Shown here: piece after piece, positions 8,743 through 16,427 of the stretch | Position numbering within the stretch: the stretch's first letter is position 1 | How the letters are laid out: every line of letters begins with the position of its first letter | Assembly (NCBI GenBank): GCA_017991895.1 | Contig: JAGOPR010000008.1 | Coordinates: 1 to 36,878 of the forward strand | Length of the DNA stretch: 36,878 bases | Direction of reading: 5' to 3' | Origin: Minisyncoccota bacterium | GTDB lineage: Bacteria; Patescibacteriota; Minisyncoccia; Phycocordibacterales; UBA9973 | Notes under the pieces: generated by a model | Databases searched by the model: none | Told to the model about the DNA's origin: nothing | The model's input: only the letters and a program-made list of their open reading frames with translations | Position numbers and translations under genes: made by a program

Positions 8743-9003
8743 ATGAAAAAAGTCTCTGATTTATTAGCGAGGTTTTCCGAGTTGTCTAAAAAAAGCGACA
8801 CAACAAAAGACCTTATTATTTCCTTGATTAAGGAGGCGGGTATTAATTTTATAGATAAAAAGACTCAGATTGTAATTAAGGGAGATAATATTTTTTTAAA
8901 AATATCCCCAATAAAAAAAAACGAAGTTTTTTTAAAAAAAGAAAAAATAATTTCGCTTTTAAAAAGCAATAAAGCTACATCTCACCTAAGTAATATCTTA
9001 TAA
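8743..9003 (+). CDS. Small protein, possibly DciA-like (DUF721)
   Basis: The 86-aa basic product starts 6 nt after dnaN, so it is in the same operon. The N-terminal half is helical. The C-terminal half (KGDNIFLKISPIKKNEVFLKK... then a Leu-rich helix) resembles the short beta-alpha core of DUF721/DciA-type proteins, which load replicative helicase in bacteria lacking DnaC and often sit near dnaA/dnaN. The resemblance is weak and inferred from pattern and neighbourhood. Its stop directly abuts the stop of the convergent PBP1A gene. Confidence 0.55.
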   Translation: MKKVSDLLARFSELSKKSDTTKDLIISLIKEAGINFIDKKTQIVIKGDNIFLKISPIKKNEVFLKKEKIISLLKSNKATSHLSNIL

Positions 9004-9010
9004 AGATATT
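8992..9010. terminator. Small hairpin over two convergent stop codons
   Basis: An 8-bp stem (8992-8999 with 9003-9010) with a 3-nt loop covers the adjacent stops of the small dnaN-operon gene and of PBP1A. It is AT-only apart from two G-C pairs, so it is a weak terminator at best. Confidence 0.35.
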
Positions 9011-11532
9011 GATATAAACATTGTCGCACTTGCTGTGTTGCCGATACTATCAGTTGCTACCACCATTAGTGTATTAGAGCCGTGTAGCGCGCTAGGGAGG
9101 CTGTTTACAGAGAAGTTAAATGAAGAACTCCATTGTTTACTTGTACCAACATAAACCCCATTTAAAAATACATCAATTTTTTTTATAGGCTGTGTGTTTT
9201 TTGTTGAAATAATCGACACAGGGATACTGTCATTTATTGAGAAAACAGTTTCAGGCGTTGGTGTTGAAAACATTATTTCTGGCATTTTTTCGATGGTGTG
9301 GACATCATCGAATTCTGTAGGTTTTTGGCTGTCTGTCACGATTGGGTAATAGTGGCTATTGTTTGCCCACCAATTTCGTACAGCCGTTTCCCAATTATTA
9401 TAAAGTGAGTCTTTACTTGGGTTTTCAGGTTTTCCAGAAAAAGGATCATCTTTTGAAATCCAGTATAAGATATCGTGTACATTAGTAAGGACAATTTCCT
9501 TCCTTGTTTCTTTGGGGGTAAGTTCGGTAGCGAGTTTTCCTGAAACTGTGTCTATTACAAAAGATTCGTTACCCTGCCAATACCCCCTGAACAATGGAGG
9601 GAGTTTCTCATAATCTTCTCTTTGTGTTGGTTTTTCAAAAACTTCAGCTGGGTAGCTTGGTAGTATCTCTGCCATATAGGTGTGCCAAATTGGGGCAGCT
9701 TGTACCGCTTGTGGTGTAGGGGTGTTGTCGTTTTTACCTATCCAAATTCCTGTTGCTATTGAAGGAGTATAACCAATAGTCCAAGAATCTTTGTGGTTGT
9801 TTGTAGTTCCGGTTTTTACTGCAATCTGGCGGTCGGGGAATTCTGGGAAAAATAATTGAGAACGCGCCCCGAACGTAGGTGTTCGTGCCTCGTTGTCTGA
9901 AAGAATGTCAGATATTTCAAGTGTTGGGTTTTTGGGTAAAACTATAGAAGAGCTATCCTTCCATTCTTCTAACAAAACACCGTTTTTGTCCTCAACTGTG
10001 AGTATCCCTGAATAAGAGTGGCGTGTACCACCTGTCGCAAAAACTCCATACGCACTAACCATATCAAGTAGTTTTACTTCACCTCCTCCGAGCACGAGAG
10101 GTAGCCCGTAGTTGTCTGGGTCCGTTAAGGTTGTTACCCCCATATCTTGAGCGGTTTTGATAGCGTTTTTTATCCCTACAATATAAAGCATCTTAACGGC
10201 GGGGATGTTTATGGAGCGCGCTAAAGCCGAGCGGATACTCATAGGGCCGTGGTATGTTTCGTCGAAGTTGCTAGGCATATAACAATCTGTTTTAGGACGC
10301 TTACCGTATGGCCTTCCGTAAGGGTCGCAACTACTACTAAATTCAGTTGGCACGTCGAACAACATTGTTTCAGGCGTGAATCCTTTTTCAAAAGCAGTCA
10401 CGTACATAAAAGGCTTAAATGAAGATCCTGGTTGTCGTTTTGCAGTTGCGACATTAAAATTTCCATCAATTTTTTTATCAAAATAATTTCTAGAACCTAC
10501 CATAGCAAGAATTTGTCCTGTTTTAGGGTCGATTGAAACAAGTGCCGCATTACTATCTTCGATTTTTTTGTTTGCCCCAGTAGTGTAAAGAGCTATCGCT
10601 TTTTCTGCAGATTGTTGCAAATCATAATTTAACGTCGTTGTTACCTTTAAACCACCAGATTCAACAGTATCAGCTCCATATTTTTGTTCTAGGTAATCCT
10701 TTATAAAAAATACAAAGTGCGGGGCCTTGAGTAAGCTGTTTCCTTGGGATGGGGGGAGGAAATTTATACTTTCGGAAAGGGCGTTCTTGTATTCATCTTC
10801 AGTTATAAAACCGAGCAATTTCATTCGCGAAAGTACGAGTCTTTTTCGTGTGTCCAATTCATCCTTATGGCTTCCGTATGGAGAATAACGGGTCGGGGCA
10901 TTTGGTATAGAAGCCATCACTGCAGATTCTGCGATTGTTAGGTCAGCAGGTTTTTTACCAAGAAAAGCAAGAGAGGCTTCTTCTATACCATAAATATTCC
11001 CCCCGTAAGGAATTTCATTTAGATATACACCAAGAATTTCGTCTTTAGTGTAGGCTTTATCAAGTTTGAGTGATAGAACAATCTCTTTTAATTTTCTTAT
11101 GATAGTTTTTTCGTCCGATAGCAAACTTTTCTTTATGACTTGCTGGGTTATTGTCGAACCACCTTGGAATACTCCTGTGCCAGTAATATCTCTATATAGG
11201 GCTCGAACCAACGCTTTCGGCTCTATCCCAATATTGCCGTAGAAGTTACCATCTTCGATCGCTACAGTAGCGTTTTTTATATTTGCACCCATCTCTGTAT
11301 AAGGGATGCTCGTACGACGGACATTACTCCCTAGGTTGTAAAGGACAACAGTTCCTGTTCTGTCATATATTTTTGTTGAGTTTATTTCCTTGCGGTTAGT
11401 GAAAGAGGAAAAATCTGGAAGATTGATAGTGCTTATCCAAATAAGGATAATTCCACCAATAACTACAAAAATACCCGCGAATGCGAAGAAAGTATTACGA
11501 AATATAATTTTTGCACGATGTGTAAAGGCCAT
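8998..11532 (-). CDS. Class A penicillin-binding protein (PBP1A-like)
   Basis: The ATG at 11532 gives 844 aa; a TTG 13 codons upstream is less likely. A signal-anchor helix covers about residues 10-34. The GT51 transglycosylase domain has the catalytic Glu in AIEDGNFY (residue 93) and the GGSTITQQ motif. The transpeptidase domain has SSFK (370-373), SIN (440-442) and KTG (573-575). The last ~90 residues form an Ig-like domain, as in some PBP1C proteins. The enzyme polymerises and crosslinks peptidoglycan outside the membrane. An extended -10 box ends 6 nt before the ATG. It stands alone, back to back with tyrS. Confidence 0.95.
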   Translation of the reverse strand: MAFTHRAKIIFRNTFFAFAGIFVVIGGIILIWISTINLPDFSSFTNRKEINSTKIYDRTGTVVLYNLGSNVRRTSIPYTEMGANIKNATVAIEDGNFYGNIGIEPKALVRALYRDITGTGVFQGGSTITQQVIKKSLLSDEKTIIRKLKEIVLSLKLDKAYTKDEILGVYLNEIPYGGNIYGIEEASLAFLGKKPADLTIAESAVMASIPNAPTRYSPYGSHKDELDTRKRLVLSRMKLLGFITEDEYKNALSESINFLPPSQGNSLLKAPHFVFFIKDYLEQKYGADTVESGGLKVTTTLNYDLQQSAEKAIALYTTGANKKIEDSNAALVSIDPKTGQILAMVGSRNYFDKKIDGNFNVATAKRQPGSSFKPFMYVTAFEKGFTPETMLFDVPTEFSSSCDPYGRPYGKRPKTDCYMPSNFDETYHGPMSIRSALARSINIPAVKMLYIVGIKNAIKTAQDMGVTTLTDPDNYGLPLVLGGGEVKLLDMVSAYGVFATGGTRHSYSGILTVEDKNGVLLEEWKDSSSIVLPKNPTLEISDILSDNEARTPTFGARSQLFFPEFPDRQIAVKTGTTNNHKDSWTIGYTPSIATGIWIGKNDNTPTPQAVQAAPIWHTYMAEILPSYPAEVFEKPTQREDYEKLPPLFRGYWQGNESFVIDTVSGKLATELTPKETRKEIVLTNVHDILYWISKDDPFSGKPENPSKDSLYNNWETAVRNWWANNSHYYPIVTDSQKPTEFDDVHTIEKMPEIMFSTPTPETVFSINDSIPVSIISTKNTQPIKKIDVFLNGVYVGTSKQWSSSFNFSVNSLPSALHGSNTLMVVATDSIGNTASATMFISISL

Positions 11533-11538
11533 ACGGAA

Positions 11539-11547
11539 ATCATACCA
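11539..11547 (-). promoter_or_regulatory. Extended -10 promoter of the PBP gene
   Basis: TGG-TATGAT on the minus strand is an extended -10 element that ends 6 nt before the ATG at 11532. It supports both that start and a leaderless transcript. Confidence 0.5.
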
Positions 11548-11623
11548 CAATAGAAAAACGCCAAACACCAAATATTAAATTTCAAACTGCATAGTTCAAT
11601 TTTTTATGCTATCGTGTTCTTAT

Positions 11624-13003
11624 ATGGAAATGGCAAAATTGGACGAACTTTTTTCCCGAGGGGTCAGCACATTCGTTGACCCAAACGGAGTTTTCCGGAA
11701 ATCCGTGGAGGCGAAAGCTCGAGGAGAAAACCCTAACGAAATAATAATTAAATTTGGCGTAGACCCAACACGACCAGATTTACATTTGGGGCACGCTGTA
11801 ATTTTAAGAAAACTGAGAGCTTTCCAAGATATTGGTTGTAAAATCGTTTTTTTGGTTGGTGACTACACTTCAATGATCGGCGACCCTACTGGCAAAAGCA
11901 AGGTACGGCCAGAAGTCAGTCAGGCCGAAATTGAGGTAAATATGAAAACTTACCTCGCCCAAGTCGGGAAGATACTAAAAACAGATCCGGCGGTTTTTTC
12001 TTGGGTACGTAATTCCGATTGGTTCCTAAACGTCACAGACATTGCTCCTTCGAATCCAGACGCGTCAATACGTATCGGAACTGGGCTTGGTTTTGTGAAA
12101 GCGGGTTCATTTCTTGGTAAGGCAAAACTTTTTGACGATACTCGAATGCAAACAAAACAGTTGAAAAGACCTGTTGCTGTGACTGTGAGCTTTTCGAACG
12201 TTCTTTTTACGTTACGCCATCTCACTCACGCAAGACTTATCGAGCGTGATATGTTTCAAGATAGATTAAAGAACGGAGGCGAACTCTACATGCATGAGAT
12301 GCTTTACCCTGTTCTCCAAGGAATTGATTCTTTTGCACTTGCCAATATATATGGCTCCTGTGCTCTTGAAATAGGTGGGACTGACCAAACATTCAATATG
12401 CTTATCGGGCGCGATGTCATGAAAATGAATAAGCAGCCTGAGCAGGCTGTGCTTTCTATGGATATAATCGAAGGGCTCGACGGGAAAGAAAAAATGAGCA
12501 AGTCCTTGGACAATTACGTAGGAATAGCTGATGAGCCAAATGATATGTATGGCAAGATAATGTCCATTCCAGATTCTATCATTGCGAAATATTTTCTTCT
12601 GGCGACATATACTCCAAGCAATGAGGTCGTAGAGATTGAGAAAAATATCAAGGAAGGTCTTCTTCATCCGAAAGAAGCAAAAATGAGACTCGCTAGAGAG
12701 ATTGTCGCAATTTACCACGGAGATAAACTTGCGAACGATGCAGAAAAAGCCTTTTCTGAAACTTTTCGCGAAGGGAAAATTCCAGAAGACGTTTCCGAGA
12801 TTAGCAACGAATCGAAATCAAATATTATCGCGGTTTTGGTTGAATCAAAATGCGTGGAGTCAAAGTCGGAAGCACGACGTTTGGTAGAAAGTGGAGCAGT
12901 AACGTTTTTAGAGAAGGATATGAAGGTGCGAGATGTTGATTTTATTCCGGAAGAAGGGACGTACCGAGTAGGCAAGCATAGATTTTTCAGAATAAAAAAA
13001 TAA
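11624..13003 (+). CDS. tyrS: Tyrosyl-tRNA synthetase
   Basis: The ATG at 11624 gives 459 aa; an ATG 18 nt upstream overlaps a -10-like TATGCT (11605-11610) and is less likely. The class I signatures are HLGH (about residues 54-57) and KMSKS (about 291-295), with GGTDQTFNMLIGRD between them in the tyrosine/ATP pocket. An S4-type RNA-binding domain forms the C-terminus (about 395-459). It charges tRNA-Tyr. The gene ends in a strong terminator whose stem contains its stop codon. Confidence 0.95.
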   Translation: MEMAKLDELFSRGVSTFVDPNGVFRKSVEAKARGENPNEIIIKFGVDPTRPDLHLGHAVILRKLRAFQDIGCKIVFLVGDYTSMIGDPTGKSKVRPEVSQAEIEVNMKTYLAQVGKILKTDPAVFSWVRNSDWFLNVTDIAPSNPDASIRIGTGLGFVKAGSFLGKAKLFDDTRMQTKQLKRPVAVTVSFSNVLFTLRHLTHARLIERDMFQDRLKNGGELYMHEMLYPVLQGIDSFALANIYGSCALEIGGTDQTFNMLIGRDVMKMNKQPEQAVLSMDIIEGLDGKEKMSKSLDNYVGIADEPNDMYGKIMSIPDSIIAKYFLLATYTPSNEVVEIEKNIKEGLLHPKEAKMRLAREIVAIYHGDKLANDAEKAFSETFREGKIPEDVSEISNESKSNIIAVLVESKCVESKSEARRLVESGAVTFLEKDMKVRDVDFIPEEGTYRVGKHRFFRIKK

Positions 13004-13029
13004 ACCCGCGTTCGCGGGTTTATTTTTTT
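12994..13029. terminator. Bidirectional terminator after tyrS
   Basis: A GC-rich stem centred on CCCGCG-TT-CGCGGG is extended by A-tract/T-tract pairing (12994-13010 with 13013-13029). It gives a U-tract in both directions, serving tyrS and the convergent small acidic gene. The tyrS stop lies inside the left arm. Confidence 0.92.
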
Positions 13030-13030
13030 A

Positions 13031-13198
13031 TTAAAGTTCTTCCTCAGGAGTTTCTTCTTCGGCTACAGCGCCTATAAGGTCAGGCTCTATAATATCAGCG
13101 TCGTCCTCGAAAAGTTCGTCATCAAGGCCTTCATCAAGAACGGCGCTTGATAATTCTACCTCATCTGGGTCTTTAAATTCATCTTCTTCAAAATTCAT
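13031..13198 (-). CDS. Very acidic 55-aa protein
   Basis: The ORF runs from ATG at 13198 to TAA at 13031 and encodes 55 aa, nearly half of them Asp/Glu (for example MNFEEDEFKDPDEVE and AEEETPEEEL), with no Cys or Trp. The last codon ends directly at the tyrS terminator and ruvC lies upstream on the same strand, so it has a defined transcription unit. A TACAAA box sits 6 nt before the ATG, as at other starts here. Acidic tails of this kind occur in DNA mimics and RNA polymerase accessory proteins, but I do not recognise a family. The length and clean boundaries favour a real gene. Confidence 0.65.
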   Translation of the reverse strand: MNFEEDEFKDPDEVELSSAVLDEGLDDELFEDDADIIEPDLIGAVAEEETPEEEL

Positions 13199-13277
13199 AG
13201 GTAATTTGTAACAGATGAAGTTTTTGTTGGCAATATCCTAAAACATAAAAAGTGGGGAAAACTTTGCGAGCAATACG

Positions 13278-13754
13278 CTAGCTCATCTTTTCATAAGCGA
13301 AGCATGTGAGTGCGACAGCAATAGCATCTACCTCATCATCAATCATTTTTCTGACTGGGAGCTTTAGTAGCTTGGGGACCATGTTCATAATCGCTTGCTT
13401 ATCACTCTTCCCGTACCCAGTAACAGCTACTTTTATCTCGAGTGGAGTGTATTCGAAAATTGAGAGGCCAGCACTTGATGCCTCATACAATAAGACGCCA
13501 CGTGCTTCTGCCACAGACATTGCTGTCTTGGTGTTTGTCTCGAAAAATAATTTTTCAATCGAAAGAGCCGTGGGGTTCCATTCTGAGATTATTTTTTTTG
13601 TTTCTTCGCCAATTAACAAAAGGCGTTCGGCATGGGAAAGTTTTGGAGAAGTTTTAAAACACTCAGAAAATATAAAATTTTCCTTGCCGTTTATTTTTTC
13701 GACAACTGCAATCCCGACACGTTCGATCCCTGGGTCTATCCCTAGTATTCTCAT
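13278..13754 (-). CDS. ruvC: Holliday junction resolvase RuvC
   Basis: The ATG at 13754 gives 158 aa, close to the family length; the ATG at 13760 adds only Met-Pro. The RNase H-like active site is visible: Asp in MRILGIDPG (residue 7), Glu in LSIEKLFFETN, and the C-terminal acidic pair in IDDEVDAIAVA. RuvC cuts four-way junctions as a dimer with RuvAB. yebC lies upstream on the same strand, the common yebC-ruvC pairing. No ruvA is seen in the window. Confidence 0.95.
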   Translation of the reverse strand: MRILGIDPGIERVGIAVVEKINGKENFIFSECFKTSPKLSHAERLLLIGEETKKIISEWNPTALSIEKLFFETNTKTAMSVAEARGVLLYEASSAGLSIFEYTPLEIKVAVTGYGKSDKQAIMNMVPKLLKLPVRKMIDDEVDAIAVALTCFAYEKMS

Positions 13755-13839
13755 AGGCATAGAGTAAAGATAAAAGAGCAAAGTGTAAAGAGCGGAACTC
13801 GAGATTCTCTTTTCACTTTTTAATCAAAACAGACGCCGA

Positions 13840-14364
13840 CTACTCAGCATTTGTTATTACTTCTTGTACTTCGTTGTTTTCTTCAAGTTCGTCGATTAGG
13901 TTCTCTAGAAGTTTCGAATCCTCATTTGAAAGCGCGACCGTTGTTTTAGGCTGTAGTTCACCGTCTACTTTTTGGAAATTCCACATTACAGACCCAATCC
14001 CTCCGAGCGCGAAACCATTTTTATCAAGAATATGACGGATCTCCTGAGCGGCGCGGTTTCGACTGTCAGTGAATGCTTCAATAATTATCCCGACACCTGC
14101 TGGGCCGTAGGCTTCGTACACAATCGTTTCTAAATCTTTTTGTTCAGTAGCTTTTGAAATTGCGCGTTCAATAGTATCAACTGGCATATCAGCGGAGCGG
14201 GCTTTCTCAATAGCGCTTCTGACGAGCACTGCATTTCGGTCGCCACCAGCAACTTTCACCTGCGCTGAAATCATGCGCGCAAGTTTGCCGAAAACTTGGC
14301 TTTTTTTAGCATCGCTCGCACCCTTCGTGCGTTTTATTTGACTCCACTTATTGTGACCAGACAT
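13840..14364 (-). CDS. yebC: YebC/TACO1-family protein, internally shortened
   Basis: The 174-aa product starts with the classical MSGHNKWSQIKRTKG and has the VRSAIEKARSADMPVDTIERAI and YEAYGPAGVGIIIEAFTDSRNR segments. Family members are usually about 240 aa. Here the middle lobe with the GAED segment is missing: the chain goes from GSVMWNFQK straight to the closing ...LIDELEENNEVQEVITNAE helix. YebC proteins act in transcriptional control (PmpR) or in translation of proline stretches; which applies here is unknown. A -10 box (TATAAG, 14373-14378, minus) lies 8 nt before the ATG. Confidence 0.92.
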   Translation of the reverse strand: MSGHNKWSQIKRTKGASDAKKSQVFGKLARMISAQVKVAGGDRNAVLVRSAIEKARSADMPVDTIERAISKATEQKDLETIVYEAYGPAGVGIIIEAFTDSRNRAAQEIRHILDKNGFALGGIGSVMWNFQKVDGELQPKTTVALSNEDSKLLENLIDELEENNEVQEVITNAE

Positions 14365-14421
14365 ACGGGTAGCTTATAGCTAAAAGCCTTTATTTTCAAC
14401 CTTTAAAAGGGGTAGAGCAGA

Positions 14422-14450
14422 TTGACTTTTAGACCAAGATATGATATAAT
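14422..14450 (+). promoter_or_regulatory. Near-consensus sigma-70 promoter
   Basis: TTGACT (14422-14427), a 17-nt spacer and TGATATAAT (extended -10, hexamer 14445-14450) form the best promoter in the window. It faces the 134-aa gene at 14529 and leaves a leader of about 70 nt with two short potential hairpins (14461-14465 with 14503-14507, and one nested inside). Confidence 0.88.
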
Positions 14451-14528
14451 ATAAATAAGCTAGGGGTATTCTCTACAACGTATTCGAGGGGTCGTTAACC
14501 CTCCCTAAATTCTTTAAATTGTTGTTTT

Positions 14529-14933
14529 ATGACAGACAACCTAAAGTACCTGCTTCCTGCGGAAGCAATGGATTTAAACAAAGGTCCAAGGGCCGGCGTA
14601 ATGAAAGAAATTTTGTGTGGGCGCATTATAGATTTGCGTACATTCAAAGTAAAATTGCCTGGCGAAGAAAACGCAGGAAAAAATTTCTTAGCCTACATAA
14701 AGTTGGCATCCAGCCAATATGATGAAGGCTCAACTGTTTACTATGGGAATATTGTTATTCCCCCAGCAAATGGCTGCAAAGGCGAGACCCGCGCATTCTT
14801 ATGGGATGCGTACAACCAAAAAGGGCTTATTGCAAAAAGAGGAGTGGCATACCAACTAATTGGAATGCCTGACGGAACTGCAGTTGAAGAAGGCCTTTTC
14901 ACAATCGCCGACTTCAAAAAAATTGCGATGTAA
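14529..14933 (+). CDS. Conserved-looking 134-aa protein of unknown function
   Basis: The product is soluble, with no signal peptide, membrane helix or known motif. It looks like a compact mixed alpha/beta domain (RIIDLRTFKVKLPG, NFLAYIKLASSQY, VYYGNIVIPPANG strands). It is a single-gene unit between a near-consensus promoter and its own terminator, so it is probably highly expressed. An alternative start at the next in-frame ATG would remove only a few residues. I do not recognise the family. Its position among recombination genes says little about function. Confidence 0.7.
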   Translation: MTDNLKYLLPAEAMDLNKGPRAGVMKEILCGRIIDLRTFKVKLPGEENAGKNFLAYIKLASSQYDEGSTVYYGNIVIPPANGCKGETRAFLWDAYNQKGLIAKRGVAYQLIGMPDGTAVEEGLFTIADFKKIAM

Positions 14934-14958
14934 TAATATTCGCGAATAAATGTAGAAG

Positions 14959-14987
14959 AGCGCCACATTATCGTGGCGCTTCTTTTT
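14959..14987. terminator. Terminator between the 134-aa gene and ruvB
   Basis: An AGCGCCAC / GTGGCGCT 8-bp stem (14959-14966 with 14973-14980) is followed by TCTTTTT on the plus strand. It ends at the stop codon of the convergent ruvB and ends the 14529 transcript. Confidence 0.85.
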
Positions 14988-16017
14988 ATATCAACTTGTC
15001 CTGAGTAGAAGCAGGAGCATCAAAACCGAGATGTTCGTATGCTTTCTTTGTAACCGTACGTCCTCGAGGCGTTCGTTCAAGTAACCCGCGCTGGATAAGG
15101 TATGGCTCAGTCACTTCTTCGATAGTTGCTTCTTCTTCGCTTGTTGCAGCGGCAATAGTGTTGAGACCCACTGGCCCGCCGTTAAACTTTTCAATAATAA
15201 CTTGTAGTACTTGTCTGTCAGATTCAGAAAGCCCTAGCTCGTCGATACCCAAAAGCGAAAGCGCGAGAAATACAGTTTTCTTATCTAAATCTTTTTTATG
15301 TACCTGTGCGTAGTCGCGACAACGTTTGAGGAAATAGTTTGCGGTACGAGGGGTAAAGCGTGAGCGCTTTGAAATTTCCGAAATTGCTTCATCATCAATA
15401 TTTACACCGAGCACTTTTGCAGAACGACGAATAATTTTCGCGATCTCTTCTTCAGAGTAAAATTCTAGCCGATATGTTCCTCCAGAAAAGCGCGAGCGGA
15501 GAGGGGATGAAAGAAGAGCAATACGAGTGGTCGCGGCAATAAGTGTGAAGGAGGGGAGGTCTAATTGTATTGTGCGAGCTGACGGACCCTTGCCGATAAT
15601 AATATCGAGCACTCCACTTTCCATCGCAGGATAGAGAACTTCTTCAATTGTTTTGTTGAGACGATGAATCTCGTCAACAAAAAGAATATCGTTGGGTTGG
15701 AGATTTGTAAGTATCGATGCGAGGTCGCCAACTTTTTCAATTGCAGGCCCGGATGTTGCTTTAAGCGAGCGTCCGGTTTCTTTTGCGATAAGATGTGCGA
15801 GAGTTGTCTTCCCGAGACCCGGAGGTCCATAGAAAAGAATATGTTCTGCAGGATGATTGCGCTCACTCGCAGCTTGGAGCAAAATTTTTAGATTTTGTTT
15901 GATAGATTCTTGGCCAATGTACTCGTCGAAAGTGCTCGGGCGCAGAGTTTGGTCCAAATATGAGTCATTTTCCTTCTTTGGGGTGTCTTCAGACATTGGG
16001 GATATGGGGGTTGACAT
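14986..16017 (-). CDS. ruvB: Holliday junction branch-migration ATPase RuvB
   Basis: The 343-aa product has the RuvB AAA+ core: RPSTFDEYIGQE, Walker A GPPGLGKTT (about 65-73), Walker B FVDEIHRL, ATTR sensor segment, SPLRSRF arginine finger and SRFTPRTANYFLKR. The C-terminal winged helix ends in EPYLIQRGLLERTPRGR. It is the hexameric motor that drives branch migration with RuvA. The start at 16017 is used; the Met at residue 8 is an alternative that still keeps the whole domain. A TATACA box lies 7 nt before the first ATG. Confidence 0.97.
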   Translation of the reverse strand: MSTPISPMSEDTPKKENDSYLDQTLRPSTFDEYIGQESIKQNLKILLQAASERNHPAEHILFYGPPGLGKTTLAHLIAKETGRSLKATSGPAIEKVGDLASILTNLQPNDILFVDEIHRLNKTIEEVLYPAMESGVLDIIIGKGPSARTIQLDLPSFTLIAATTRIALLSSPLRSRFSGGTYRLEFYSEEEIAKIIRRSAKVLGVNIDDEAISEISKRSRFTPRTANYFLKRCRDYAQVHKKDLDKKTVFLALSLLGIDELGLSESDRQVLQVIIEKFNGGPVGLNTIAAATSEEEATIEEVTEPYLIQRGLLERTPRGRTVTKKAYEHLGFDAPASTQDKLI

Positions 16018-16126
16018 TTAATTTTGTATATGCTACACTACAAGTAAGTTAGTGAATACCCGCGTAATCCACAGGGTATGAACACAGTATACCATTATCG
16101 CCTTATATGCGATTTTTTATTTGGGA

Positions 16127-16132
16127 TACTAT
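16127..16132 (+). promoter_or_regulatory. Possible -10 of the structured RNA
   Basis: TACTAT about 10 nt before the first paired bases of the RNA candidate is the best -10 match. No clear -35 accompanies it. The stretch 16018-16126 also holds a weak hairpin with T-run (about 16096-16119) and nothing else I can name. Confidence 0.3.
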
Positions 16133-16139
16133 ATATGGG

Positions 16140-16366
16140 AGTTAGATTGTTTAAGAAAAGAAGGCATAAATCTCTAAGTGATCAGGTTCTCGGACCGTAT
16201 AGGATCATGTAAAGGGCGTTTTGGCCCCCGTGCTTGTTCGCGGGACCGCTGCAGCCACCCTCCGCAGGTTCCTTACTTCTTCCACCTGGTTGAAAGAAGG
16301 ATTATTTAGAGATTTCTGCTTTTTTCTCAATAAAAAAAATCCATGCAAGAGCATGGATTTTTTTTA
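16140..16366 (+). ncRNA. ssrS: Structured RNA, 6S RNA candidate
   Basis: No ORF covers this stretch, but it folds as a rod. A 16-bp closing stem with one mismatch pairs 16161-16177 with 16306-16322. An inner stem pairs ATCAGGT (about 16181-16187) with ACCTGGT (about 16284-16290). A large open bubble follows, and a GC-rich apical hairpin (CCCGTG / CGCGGG, about 16227-16244). The body is about 180 nt and ends in a terminator with eight T. Length, closing stem, central bubble and apical arm match 6S RNA, which binds RNA polymerase. I cannot confirm the family. It is not tmRNA, RNase P RNA or SRP RNA by their known signature sequences. Confidence 0.55.
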
Positions 16367-16382
16367 TTGAGAAAAAAGCAGA
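16315..16382. terminator. Long perfect inverted repeat acting as bidirectional terminator
   Basis: The 32-bp arms (16315-16346 and 16351-16382) are fully complementary with a 4-nt loop. The core CCATGC-AAGA-GCATGG is flanked by an A8 and a T8 tract, so either strand yields an intrinsic terminator. It lies between the RNA candidate and the convergent four-helix-bundle gene. The left arm overlaps the 3' side of the RNA closing stem. Confidence 0.9.
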
Positions 16383-16427
16383 GAGAAAAGAGAAAAAAGA
16401 AAAATTAAAAGAAAATTCAGCTTCGGG

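Noticed and set aside
11569-11608. Degenerate third copy of the structured element (AAACTGCATAG)
   Set aside because: Only part of box 2 resembles the element; box 1 and the stems are missing.
12266-12718. 150-aa minus-strand ORF inside tyrS
   Set aside because: Shadow of a clear synthetase gene; low-complexity composition with no family features.
16140-16366. tmRNA, RNase P RNA or SRP RNA in the gene-free stretch
   Set aside because: No tag-peptide frame with CCA end, no RNase P core motifs and no SRP domain IV tetraloop region.
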